Of a DNA stretch of 64,000 nucleotides, positions 27,957-35,758 are shown piece by piece; within the stretch, counting starts at the first letter, position 1; every line of letters starts with the position of its first letter. The stretch lies in NCBI GenBank assembly GCA_016721425.1, contig JADKID010000009.1:310001-374000 (forward strand), written 5' to 3'. The translations under genes were made by a program, and so were the position numbers. The notes beneath the pieces are model-generated. The model had not been told where the DNA came from. It saw only the letters and a program-made list of their open reading frames with translations, and did not search any database. The stretch comes from Bryobacterales bacterium (lineage in GTDB: Bacteria; Acidobacteriota; Terriglobia; Bryobacterales; Bryobacteraceae).

Positions 27957-28065
27957 GCGAGTCCCTCTGTTCAGATGGTAACGCCGGGGGAGACATTGAG
28001 CCATCCCTGGCGCGGTGAGCGGACGCCGCCGACCTAGCCCAATGTAGTGAGGCAGGCCGAACCGG

Positions 28066-28806
28066 TCACCGGCCTAGCGCACCCAGGAGCACTTGAGAAG
28101 TGGTGGACGGGCACCAGTGCCGCTCGATGTACTCAACCACCAACTCCGTGCCCCGCTCGTGCGAGACCTGCGGGCGGTCCTGGGGGTCGTACATGGCATC
28201 GGTGAGGTCGCGGATCAGCACGCAGCGCACCCCCCAGCGCGTCATCTGCTTGATGGCGAACGTGCGATTGAGAATGCACATATTCGTGTGAACACCCATC
28301 ACGAACAGATGCGCAATCCCGCGCAGCCTGAGTGCCGAAAAGACCTCTTCGCCCTTGTCGGAGATGAGATCGTCCGGCCCAACCATCAGGCCCGGATGCT
28401 GGCGCGACCAGGCCTTGTAGGATTTGTCGCCGGGCGTGTCGCAGCCGCCGTCGGAATCGTCAATGGGCAGCGGCGGAGCGGTGCGGTCCAGCGGCGGCGG
28501 AGGCTGCTGCCGGGGCAGGGCCAGCATCGCTCGACGCTGCGGAGCATCCGCATAGAAATCCATCGTGTCGGACGGTGCGTGAATGATGAGAACGCCTTTG
28601 GCCCGCGCCTTCTCCAGCAGCGGCCCGGCGCGGCGCACAATCTGCTCCACGCGCGGATTCGCTCCGCGGCACCAGTGCCGGTCCCACATATCGCAGAGAA
28701 TCAACGCCGAGCGCTTCGGCTCAAACGTCTCGTTGAATTCCACGGGACCGTTGTCGTCGCGGCGGCGCAATAGCGCGAGAGAGGCGAGAAACTGGCGGCG
28801 TTGCAT
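28066..28806 (-). CDS. cysteine hydrolase (isochorismatase-like)
   Basis: 246 residues with the isochorismatase-like hydrolase fold. The catalytic Asp is in ALILCDMWDRHWC, and the nucleophile Cys is in GVHTNMCILNRTF. The Lys of the triad probably lies in the stretch after DTPGDKSYKAW. Members hydrolyse amides or isochorismate, and the substrate is unknown here. The N-terminus (MQRRQFLASLALLRRRDDNG) starts like a Tat signal but the hydrophobic core is only seven residues before RRRDDN, so it is probably a shortened, non-functional signal. The ATG at 28806 overlaps the stop of the upstream dehydrogenase gene (TGATG), so translation is coupled; a longer in-frame start inside that gene is unlikely. 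Confidence 0.82.
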   Translation of the reverse strand: MQRRQFLASLALLRRRDDNGPVEFNETFEPKRSALILCDMWDRHWCRGANPRVEQIVRRAGPLLEKARAKGVLIIHAPSDTMDFYADAPQRRAMLALPRQQPPPPLDRTAPPLPIDDSDGGCDTPGDKSYKAWSRQHPGLMVGPDDLISDKGEEVFSALRLRGIAHLFVMGVHTNMCILNRTFAIKQMTRWGVRCVLIRDLTDAMYDPQDRPQVSHERGTELVVEYIERHWCPSTTSQVLLGALGR

Positions 28807-29996
28807 CACAGGGACTCCACTTTGCGGGCTTTGCTGTTCCATGTCATGCGGCGGCCCGTCTTGAGGCTGAGGTTCGCCATCTGCACCACGAGCGCCGCCT
28901 GGAAGCCCAGCGCAATCGGCGCCGATGGACGCTTCCGCGTGCGTACGCACTCCAGAAAGTTCTGCACGTGCAGATCCGTGGCGTAGCCGAATCCACGCTC
29001 AGATCGCTTCTCTGTCACCGGCTCCGCCTTCTCCGGCGAGATGATGCGGAGCTCCTCGCGGCCAATATCCATCCGCGCCTTTCTGCCGTCCAGATGGTTC
29101 ATCTGATCCAGCCGCGAGGGGTAGCGCACCGTGGCGTAGTTGATGGTGAAGACGCCGATGAAGTCCTGCGGATACTCCGCCGTCACCACGACGCACTCCG
29201 GCGTGTTGCCGCTAACGGCATGAGGCCGCCCGGCCGCGGCGGTGACAGCCAGCGGGTAGCCTGCGTTCATCAGCATGTGGATGCCGTCATAAACGTGCGC
29301 ACCCTGGTCCGCAACGATGCCGCCGGCAAATTCCGAGTAGAGCCGCCAGCGGCGGAAGAGATCGGGATCCTGCGGCCGCGGGCCGATAGGCCCCAGCCAC
29401 TGCGCCCAGTCCAGCGGACCATCCAGCTTGGTGGTCCTGGCGCCGCCCAACTGCGTGTTGAGCCACCAGGAACGGATCATGTGGATGTCGCCCAGCGCTC
29501 CGCCGGCCACCAGCCGCGCGCCCTCCTGATAGAGATCGTAGCTGCGCCGCTGCATCCCCACCTGGATGATGTTGCGCGAACGCGCCTCGGCGTCCAGCAA
29601 CTCCACGCCCTGCTCCGGTGTGTGGCACAGCGGCTTCTCCACATAGACATCTTTGCCGGCGGCGAGTGCATCGAGCACCATGCGGTGGTGCCAGTGCTCG
29701 GGTGTGGCAATCAGCACGGCGTCGATGGACTTGTCGTCCAGCATCTGCCGGTAGTCGCGCACGGCCTTGGGCGCGGCAGGCTGCCTCTTCGCGGCCGCGG
29801 AGAGAGCGTTCTCCAGGTTGGGCTCGTAGACATCGCAGATCGAAGCAACGGCCAGGTCCGGGTCTTTCTGAAAGACACCCATCACGAGCGTGCCCCGCCC
29901 GCCGCTGCCAATGACACCCAGGCGAATCTTGTTAGAAGGCGCGGCGGCCAGTGAGGAAAGCAGAAATGTGCGGCGGTTCAAGCCATGGGTACCCAT
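28806..29996 (-). CDS. Tat-type Gfo/Idh/MocA family oxidoreductase
   Basis: 396 residues. A Tat motif (NRRTFLLSSLAAAPSN) precedes a Rossmann fold with IRLGVIGSGGRG, an intact GxGGxG. The EKP motif (VEKPLCHTPEQ) and the C-terminal domain follow. Exported members of this family are abundant in Solibacter-type genomes and act on sugars or polyols; the substrate is unknown. The h-region of the signal is short (LLSSLAAA). The gene ends in a TGATG overlap with the cysteine hydrolase, suggesting they form a functional unit. The start at 29996 sits in GGTACCATGG-like repeats (two ATGs, 29985 and 29996); the first keeps the whole Tat motif. The upstream gene ends 43 bp away. Confidence 0.9.
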   Translation of the reverse strand: MGTHGLNRRTFLLSSLAAAPSNKIRLGVIGSGGRGTLVMGVFQKDPDLAVASICDVYEPNLENALSAAAKRQPAAPKAVRDYRQMLDDKSIDAVLIATPEHWHHRMVLDALAAGKDVYVEKPLCHTPEQGVELLDAEARSRNIIQVGMQRRSYDLYQEGARLVAGGALGDIHMIRSWWLNTQLGGARTTKLDGPLDWAQWLGPIGPRPQDPDLFRRWRLYSEFAGGIVADQGAHVYDGIHMLMNAGYPLAVTAAAGRPHAVSGNTPECVVVTAEYPQDFIGVFTINYATVRYPSRLDQMNHLDGRKARMDIGREELRIISPEKAEPVTEKRSERGFGYATDLHVQNFLECVRTRKRPSAPIALGFQAALVVQMANLSLKTGRRMTWNSKARKVESL

Positions 29997-30039
29997 GGTT
30001 GTGTAGTTTACTCCCGCCGGCGCCCGAGGCGGCAGAGGC

Positions 30040-31737
30040 CTACTTCTTCGTCTTGAACAGGTCTCCGATCTTCTTGCCCGCCTCGGTGAGGCTGCCGGCC
30101 GCCGGTACCGCGCCGGACATCGCCGAAACAGTGAGATTCGGGAAGTTCAGGCTGAACTGGCGGATGGATCGAACCTGCTGGCTCGGCAGGATTTCGAGCT
30201 GTTCGAGGCTGACATCGAACGTGTAGGAGGCACCGGTGGGCTGTCCGCTGTTGCGGCGGTAGACCTGAAACGCGGCGTTGCGGGTCTGACCGGGGGCGAG
30301 GACGAACTGGGGATCGGCGCTGTTCCGGGCCACGACGCCCATGCCGCTGACAGCCTGATCCGGTGTGATGGCGTACCGGTTGCCGAGGTTATCAACGGCG
30401 GCCGAGGAGTTGTAGGTGCTGGCCAGGATCAGCGGTTGATTCGTGAGGTTGCGGAAGCGCACGTTGAAGCGGAGGATGTGGTGGCGGCCGCCGTAGACGC
30501 TGCTGGAGATCTGCTGGACTTCGGCCAGAAACGTTCCGGCGTTGAAGCAGCGGGCGATGCCGGTGCAGGGATCCGGCCCGCTGACGATGACGGGCGCGGC
30601 GGCTATGGGCGTGGCTGCTACGGGCGAGGAGGCGCTGACTGGAGTAGCGGCGTTCACCGGCGCGGCGGCCGAAACCGGCGCCGCGGAGGAGACAGCGTTG
30701 GCGAGACCGCGGAAGCGCAGAGGATGCTCCGGGCCCATGCGGAACTGGCCACTCGGCAACGGCATCAGCTCACGAACCGTGAGCTCCATTTCGAAGTTGA
30801 GACCGAAGACCTCGCGGCCGGACCAGCCCCAGACCATCTCAAAACGGGCATCGCCCGATTCGTTCTGGCGGATGACGAACTTGGGATCCACCTGGCCGTT
30901 GGCAATGAGGCCGATGCCGCGGACGCTATCGGGTGCAGCCACCACGTAGCGGTTACCCTGATCGTCTGTGGTCACCCCGGAGCCGCTAACGTAGCCGAGG
31001 ATGACGGGGCGGCCCAGCTTGTTCTGAAATCGAATGGAAGCGGTGGCGACCTTGGTGCGGCCGGCTGCGCTAGTGCGGAAATCAGTAATTGTGGCCGCGA
31101 AGGAGTTGCTCTCTGCGCACATGGGCTGGCCGCCGCAGAGCTGAGGCGTGGCGGCGACGGCTGGCTGCGCGGGCGCCGGTGCGGTCGCGGCGCCGGCGGC
31201 CGCGGGCGGGGCGGCGCCGGCGCAGAGCACCTCCCACTGCCCGGAGAGGGACATCCCTCCGAAGGTGTCCCATTCGGCGCGAGGCTTGCCCGTGCCGTAA
31301 ACGACATCATCCCAACGCCGGATATTGCCGCCCAGGTCGCGCAACATGGGGCGGCCGCGGCCCGGGCCGCTGGGCCACACCCCGGCGTAGACATACTGTC
31401 CGCCATTCATGGAGGTGAGCCGGCCGGTGGAGCAGTTGGCCGTGGCGCGGTAAAACGGGCGTGCGCCGTCCCCACCCTGGGCCACCTCGTAGCGGACACA
31501 GCCCGGATCCCTGGGCTTGTTGCTGGCGCACCAGGCTTTGGCATCCTCGAGCGCCACCTTGGCCTCGGCGACGGCGGTGGCGGTGCCGATGCCGGTCTTG
31601 GCGGTGACGCGCGGATTGAGGCACTTGGCGCACACAGGGAGATATTCAACGGGCGCGCTCTGGGCGGCCGCGGGCAAGCACGCCAGCAGAAACACGAGGG
31701 ACGAGCGGAGATGGAGATTTGTCATTGGAGTTTCCAT
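30040..31737 (-). CDS. exported protein with an internally duplicated domain
   Basis: 565 residues, family not recognised. A signal peptide (about residues 9-26) is followed by a Cys-rich N-terminal part (Cys36, 39, 70, 80, 102, 172). Two related domains follow at about 213-345 and 403-536, both with the pattern 'F.A.I..', a FRN/FQN turn, D..GNRY, G.G..A, DP.FV, and LP..Q.R near the end. They are joined by an Ala/Pro/Val-rich linker (350-385). The domains look beta-rich, perhaps immunoglobulin-like. A short charged tail closes the protein. The ATG at 31737 abuts the upstream stop (TGAATG); a second ATG at 31725 also suits the signal peptide. It may be controlled with the divergent sigma/kinase genes, which is inference from position. 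Confidence 0.72.
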   Translation of the reverse strand: METPMTNLHLRSSLVFLLACLPAAAQSAPVEYLPVCAKCLNPRVTAKTGIGTATAVAEAKVALEDAKAWCASNKPRDPGCVRYEVAQGGDGARPFYRATANCSTGRLTSMNGGQYVYAGVWPSGPGRGRPMLRDLGGNIRRWDDVVYGTGKPRAEWDTFGGMSLSGQWEVLCAGAAPPAAAGAATAPAPAQPAVAATPQLCGGQPMCAESNSFAATITDFRTSAAGRTKVATASIRFQNKLGRPVILGYVSGSGVTTDDQGNRYVVAAPDSVRGIGLIANGQVDPKFVIRQNESGDARFEMVWGWSGREVFGLNFEMELTVRELMPLPSGQFRMGPEHPLRFRGLANAVSSAAPVSAAAPVNAATPVSASSPVAATPIAAAPVIVSGPDPCTGIARCFNAGTFLAEVQQISSSVYGGRHHILRFNVRFRNLTNQPLILASTYNSSAAVDNLGNRYAITPDQAVSGMGVVARNSADPQFVLAPGQTRNAAFQVYRRNSGQPTGASYTFDVSLEQLEILPSQQVRSIRQFSLNFPNLTVSAMSGAVPAAGSLTEAGKKIGDLFKTKK

Positions 31738-32055
31738 TCAGACTGCGGCGGCCTGCGCTTTGGCGCGCAGCGTGTCGCTGTATTCAGAGAGGGCTGATTC
31801 GGCGGTGCCGATATTGGCGCGGATTCGCTTCCTGATGAAGAGGCCGAATAAAATGGCCGGGATGCCCACCACCGCACCGATGATGGTGAGGGACATGGCT
31901 ATGCCGACGATGATGGGCGCGATGCCGAGGAGCTTCAGACTCCTGGACGGCGCGAGCAATTCTTCCTTGCGTGCATAGAGCACATCCGGATCGGAGGAAC
32001 CGGTGGCCTTGAGGGCGCCGATCACCTGCTGTCTTTCGAGCTTTGCGATTGCCAT
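31738..32055 (-). CDS. small two-TM membrane protein
   Basis: 105 residues, starting at the ATG 32055 (AAAGG about 14 bp upstream). A charged N-terminal part (IAKLERQQVIGALKATGSSDPDVLYARKEELL) precedes two adjacent hydrophobic helices (LLGIAPIIVGIAMSLTIIGAVVG onward), which form a hairpin. A basic loop (RKRIRAN) and a helical C-terminus (SALSEYSDTLRAKAQAAAV) follow. The family is unknown. Its stop is immediately followed by the start of the duplicated-domain protein, so the two are probably co-translated. It is transcribed away from the ECF sigma gene. A longer frame upstream is a shadow of the intergenic and sigma region. Confidence 0.65.
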   Translation of the reverse strand: MAIAKLERQQVIGALKATGSSDPDVLYARKEELLAPSRSLKLLGIAPIIVGIAMSLTIIGAVVGIPAILFGLFIRKRIRANIGTAESALSEYSDTLRAKAQAAAV

Positions 32056-32174
32056 GGAGTGGGCCTTTCTTGAGCAGGCGCGCAGTTGCATGGGCGCGGT
32101 CCGCGATGCTATCGTCGCGTTCATCGAACTGGGTCTGGGCTGCGAGAGGCGGCGACACTGGACATTACGCAGAG

Positions 32175-32180
32175 AGGAGG
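32175..32180 (+). promoter_or_regulatory. consensus ribosome binding site of the ECF sigma gene
   Basis: AGGAGG is a perfect Shine-Dalgarno core upstream of the sigma gene. In the sigma reading frame the codons at the proper distance are GTC (32189) and ATC (32192), neither a normal start. The nearest standard in-frame start downstream is TTG at 32213. The nearest ATG (32199) is in another frame and ends after eight codons. Confidence 0.45.
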
Positions 32181-32212
32181 AGAAAACCGTCATCTCGCAT
32201 GAAGATATTCCC

Positions 32213-32743
32213 TTGGAGGATGTAAACCCGCAGGAGCGGGCGGCGCTCGACCATCTGTTCAGCGTCACTTACGAGGAGCTGCGCCGGCTGGCATCGGCCG
32301 TGCGGCGGCGCGATCCGGCGGCCACGCTGAGCCCCACGACGCTCGTGAACGAGGCGTGGCTCAAGCTCGCCAGATCGCCGGCGGTGGCGCAGGCATCGGA
32401 GCTGCATTTCAAGCGGATTGCGGCGCGTGCGATGCGGCAGGTGCTGGTTGGCGCGGTCCGGCGTAGGAGCGCGTACAAGCGTGGCTCCGGTCCCGCCATG
32501 CGGGTGACGTTTGACGAATCGCTCGCCTGTGCGGAAGCCGGCGATGCGCAACTGCTCGAGTTGGATGCCGCGCTGGAGGAACTGGCGCGTATGAATCCCC
32601 GTCACGCGCTGATGGTGGAAAGCCGCTTTTTCGGAGGGCTGGAAGTGAGCGAAATCGCATTGCTACTGGAGGTTTCAGAGGCCACGATCCTCCGCGACTG
32701 GCGGGCGGCGCGCGCCTGGCTGGCCAAGCAGTTGGAACGCTGA
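32213..32743 (+). CDS. ECF-type RNA polymerase sigma factor
   Basis: About 176 residues from TTG 32213. Region 2 is at the N-terminal end (FSVTYEELRRLASAVRRRDPAATLSPTTLVNEAWLKLA), the hallmark of the TIGR02999-type ECF sigmas of Acidobacteria and Planctomycetes. Region 4 is a helix-turn-helix (ALMVESRFFGGLEVSEIALLLEVSEATILRDWRAARAWL). It directs RNA polymerase to a specific promoter set. No anti-sigma gene is present; the kinase that follows four bases after the stop probably regulates it, as known for ECF groups linked to Ser/Thr kinases. The start is uncertain: ATG 32090 is an in-frame alternative, but the perfect AGGAGG at 32175 would then lie inside the gene, and codon use upstream of ~32190 looks non-coding. 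Confidence 0.86.
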   Translation: MEDVNPQERAALDHLFSVTYEELRRLASAVRRRDPAATLSPTTLVNEAWLKLARSPAVAQASELHFKRIAARAMRQVLVGAVRRRSAYKRGSGPAMRVTFDESLACAEAGDAQLLELDAALEELARMNPRHALMVESRFFGGLEVSEIALLLEVSEATILRDWRAARAWLAKQLER

Positions 32744-32747
32744 AGCG

Positions 32748-35411
32748 ATGGACGCCGGCCGTTGGGAAACAATCCAGAGCCTGTTCCATTCCGTCGCGGA
32801 CCTGCCGGAGGCCGAGCGTGCTGCTGCGCTGCGGGCAAGTTGCGGCGGCGATCAGGATCTGATGGACGAAGTGCTCGGTATGCTGGCGGCAGACGGGCAG
32901 TCCGCGGCCTTGCTGGATGACGGAGTGGTGCCGCTGGCGGAGCGGGTGATGGGGGCCCCGGTGATTCCCCCCGAGGCGTATCAGGATGTCGGGCCGTATC
33001 AGATCCAGCGCGTGCTGGGCGAGGGCGGCATGGGCACGGTGTTCCTGGGCGTGCGGACGGACCTGGGCAGCGTGGCCGCCATCAAGATCCTGCGGGACGC
33101 CTGGATCTCACCGGCGAGACGGGAGCGCTTCTCACTGGAGCAGCGCACGCTGGCGCGGCTGGATCATCCGAACATCGCGCGCCTGCTCGACGCCGACACG
33201 CTGCCCGATGGCACGCCCTTCTTCGTGATGGAATATGTGGACGGCGAGCCGCTGGATGGAGACTACTGCGACCGGCACGGCTGCTCCCTCGCGCAGCGGC
33301 TGCGCCTGTTCCGTTCCGTCTGCGAGGCGGTGCAATTCGCGCATCAGCACGCCGTGATTCATCGGGACCTCAAACCGTCGAACATCCTCGTGACGGCCGA
33401 TGGTGCGGTGAAGTTGCTGGATTTCGGCATCGCCAAGCACATGGGCGAGCTCGACGCGGTAGCGGACCTGACCAGGACGGGCCTGCGGCTGATGACGCCG
33501 GCCTATGCCTCGCCGGAGCAGATCCGCGGCGAGCGGGCGGCGCTCCACACGGACGTGTATTCGCTGGGCGTAGTGCTCTACCAGTTGCTGACCGGGCGGC
33601 TGCCTTTCGACGTGGGCGAGCAGAAGTCCCTGGAGGCGGCGCTGCAATTGGTGGAGCGCGATGCGGTGCGGCCGTCGCTGGTGGCACGGCGAGTGATGGA
33701 CAAATCGCCGGGCGGGCGGAACCTGCTGGCAGCGAGCGCATCGGCGTGGGCGGACCTGGACGTGTTGTGTCTGACCGCGATGCATAAGGACCCGCGGAGG
33801 CGATATGGCTCGGCCGAAGCGCTGATCCGTGATATCGATCATTACCTGCGCGGTGAGCCGCTGGAGGCCAGGCCGGACACGTGGAGTTACCGGCTCGGCA
33901 AGTTCGTGCGGCGGCGCCGGCAGGCCGTCGCGGCGGGCGTGGCTGCTCTGGTGGCTGTGGCGGCGCTGGTGGTGTTCTTCACCATCCGGCTCACCACCGA
34001 ACGGAACGCGGCGCTAGCGGAGGCCGCACGCACGCAGCGCATCCAACGGTTCATGATGAACCTGTTCCAGGGCGGAGACACGGAGGCTGGCCCGGCGAAG
34101 GACCTGCGGGTCGCGACTCTGATCGAACGCGGCGTGCAGGAGGCGCGCACGCTGGATCAGGATCCGGCGGTGCAGGCCGAGTTGTACCAGACTCTAGGCG
34201 AGATCTATCAGAAACTGGGCAGTCTGGACCAGGCCGACGGGCTGCTGACCTCCTCGCTGGAGAGGCGCCGTGCGATAGCGGGCGGCGATGGGCCGGGCGT
34301 GGCCGAGAGCCTGGTGGCGATGGGACTTCTGCGCGTGGATCAGGCCAAACTCGATGACGCGGAGCGGCTGGCGCGGGCGGGGCTCCAACTGAGCCGGAAG
34401 AACATGGGGGCGGATCACCCCGCGGTGGCCACCGCCACCGACGCGCTGGGCAAAGTGCTCGGGGAGCAGGGCAAATACGCTGAGGCGATTCCGGTGCTGG
34501 AGGAGGCGGTGCGGCTGAGATCGGCGCCCGGCGCCGCTGCCGCGGATCTGGCCAGCAGCCTCTATGAACTAGCGAACGTCTACTTCTATGCCGGGCGCTA
34601 TCCGGAGGCCGAAGCGCTCAACCAGCGGGTGTTGGCGATCAGCAGGCGGATCTATGGCGAGCGGCATCCACGCGTGGCGGAGGCACTGGTCAATCTCGGC
34701 GCGATTCAACAGGACCTGGGCCACTATGCGGAGGCGGAGCGATTCCACCGGCAAGCGTTACCCATCACCCAGGCTTACTACGGAGCGGATCACTACCGCA
34801 CTGCCTCCAACATCACGATGGTGGCGCGGGCGCTGGTGTTCCAGAAGCGGCTGGAGGAGGCGGTAGCCCTGTTGCAGCAGGCGCTGGCGATCCAGCAGCG
34901 CGTATTCGGAAAGTCCCATCCGCGCGTAGCTTCGGCGCTGAATGAGCTGGGTAACGTGGCCGTGGCGCGACGCCAGTTTGACGAGGCCAAGATAGCGTTT
35001 CGCCGGATGGCGGAGATCTACCGCGACGTGTACGCGGGCAAACACTATCTGATTGGCACCGCGGTCTCCAATCTCGGCAGCGCTTATATGGCGGAGAAGA
35101 ATTGGGTGCAGGCCGAGGGGCTGTTCCGCGAAGCGCTGGCAATGTTCGAGCAGACGCTAGCGCCAGATCATCTGAACATCGCCATCGCCCGGATCAAGTT
35201 GGGGCGGACGTTGCTGAGGCAGAAGCGGTATGGGGAGGCTGAGATGGCCACTGGCGCCGGGTACCGGATTCTAACGCGGCAGACAAGCCCAGCCGTGAGC
35301 TGGTTGAACTCCGCGCGGACCGACCTGGCGGAGGCATACGACGCGCTGCGGCAACCGGAGAAGGCGGCGGCGTTCCGGAAAGAGCTCGCGCAGATCCAGG
35401 CGCAGAAGTAG
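32748..35411 (+). CDS. Ser/Thr protein kinase with C-terminal TPR repeats
   Basis: 887 residues. An ~80-residue N-terminal helical region precedes the Hanks-type kinase domain (about 84-368), with the Gly loop GEGGMG (91-96), Lys114, HRD (205-207, HRDLKPSN), DFG (225-227) and APE-like SPEQIR. One TM helix (about 393-413, AAGVAALVAVAALVVFF) follows. The remaining ~450 residues are TPR repeats of kinesin-light-chain type (for example ALNELGNVAVARRQFDEAKIAF). The kinase lies inside and the TPR part is predicted outside the membrane. It is four bases from the ECF sigma stop, so the pair forms one transcription unit in which the kinase probably controls the sigma factor. What the TPRs bind is unknown. 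Confidence 0.93.
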   Translation: MDAGRWETIQSLFHSVADLPEAERAAALRASCGGDQDLMDEVLGMLAADGQSAALLDDGVVPLAERVMGAPVIPPEAYQDVGPYQIQRVLGEGGMGTVFLGVRTDLGSVAAIKILRDAWISPARRERFSLEQRTLARLDHPNIARLLDADTLPDGTPFFVMEYVDGEPLDGDYCDRHGCSLAQRLRLFRSVCEAVQFAHQHAVIHRDLKPSNILVTADGAVKLLDFGIAKHMGELDAVADLTRTGLRLMTPAYASPEQIRGERAALHTDVYSLGVVLYQLLTGRLPFDVGEQKSLEAALQLVERDAVRPSLVARRVMDKSPGGRNLLAASASAWADLDVLCLTAMHKDPRRRYGSAEALIRDIDHYLRGEPLEARPDTWSYRLGKFVRRRRQAVAAGVAALVAVAALVVFFTIRLTTERNAALAEAARTQRIQRFMMNLFQGGDTEAGPAKDLRVATLIERGVQEARTLDQDPAVQAELYQTLGEIYQKLGSLDQADGLLTSSLERRRAIAGGDGPGVAESLVAMGLLRVDQAKLDDAERLARAGLQLSRKNMGADHPAVATATDALGKVLGEQGKYAEAIPVLEEAVRLRSAPGAAAADLASSLYELANVYFYAGRYPEAEALNQRVLAISRRIYGERHPRVAEALVNLGAIQQDLGHYAEAERFHRQALPITQAYYGADHYRTASNITMVARALVFQKRLEEAVALLQQALAIQQRVFGKSHPRVASALNELGNVAVARRQFDEAKIAFRRMAEIYRDVYAGKHYLIGTAVSNLGSAYMAEKNWVQAEGLFREALAMFEQTLAPDHLNIAIARIKLGRTLLRQKRYGEAEMATGAGYRILTRQTSPAVSWLNSARTDLAEAYDALRQPEKAAAFRKELAQIQAQK

Positions 35412-35424
35412 CCGCACGGCGCCC

Positions 35425-35455
35425 TTGACTCCGGCAAAATTCCGGGCAAGATACG
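35425..35455 (+). promoter_or_regulatory. possible promoter of small Cys-rich gene
   Basis: TTGACT (35425-35430) matches the -35 consensus well. The best -10-like sequence, around GATACG (35450-35455), is poor, with 19-bp spacing. It lies in the 78-bp gap before the 72-residue gene. Confidence 0.22.
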
Positions 35456-35489
35456 AATTGTCAGGACTCGTCGCAGGGAAAGGAGCGCG

Positions 35490-35708
35490 ATGACAATGCG
35501 AGCTGTGGAGCGTGTGTGCCTGGATCAGGCGGAGCTAAGGGCGATGACGGACACGCAGTTGGCCCAGTTGGGCGTCCGCATGAACAGACGGCCGGAGACG
35601 GTTTTGGAGTGCATGGCCTGCGGCCAGAAGTGGTCGCCGGTAATCGACAGCAGTGGCAAGCTGCCCTTCGATTACTGGATCTGCCCGGCGCGCTGCAATT
35701 GCCACTAA
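35490..35708 (+). CDS. small zinc-ribbon-like protein
   Basis: A 72-residue soluble protein. The N-terminal half is charged and helical (CLDQAELRAMTDTQLAQLGV). The C-terminal half holds CMACGQKWSP and later WICPARCNC, giving CxxC plus a Cys-rich end that can bind zinc. The ATG at 35490 has AAGGAG upstream at ideal spacing, which supports it as a real gene although small. A second ATG (35496) is possible. I cannot name a family. It is the last gene in the block whose plus strand is G-rich; composition switches directly after its stop. Confidence 0.65.
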   Translation: MTMRAVERVCLDQAELRAMTDTQLAQLGVRMNRRPETVLECMACGQKWSPVIDSSGKLPFDYWICPARCNCH

Positions 35709-35758
35709 GCGCCAGCGCGGGCACTTTGCGAGAATGGGATTCCGCGAGAATCAGCACT

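Noticed and set aside
35412..35489. Terminator after the Ser/Thr kinase gene
   Set aside because: Only a 4-bp CCGG stem is present with no T tract.
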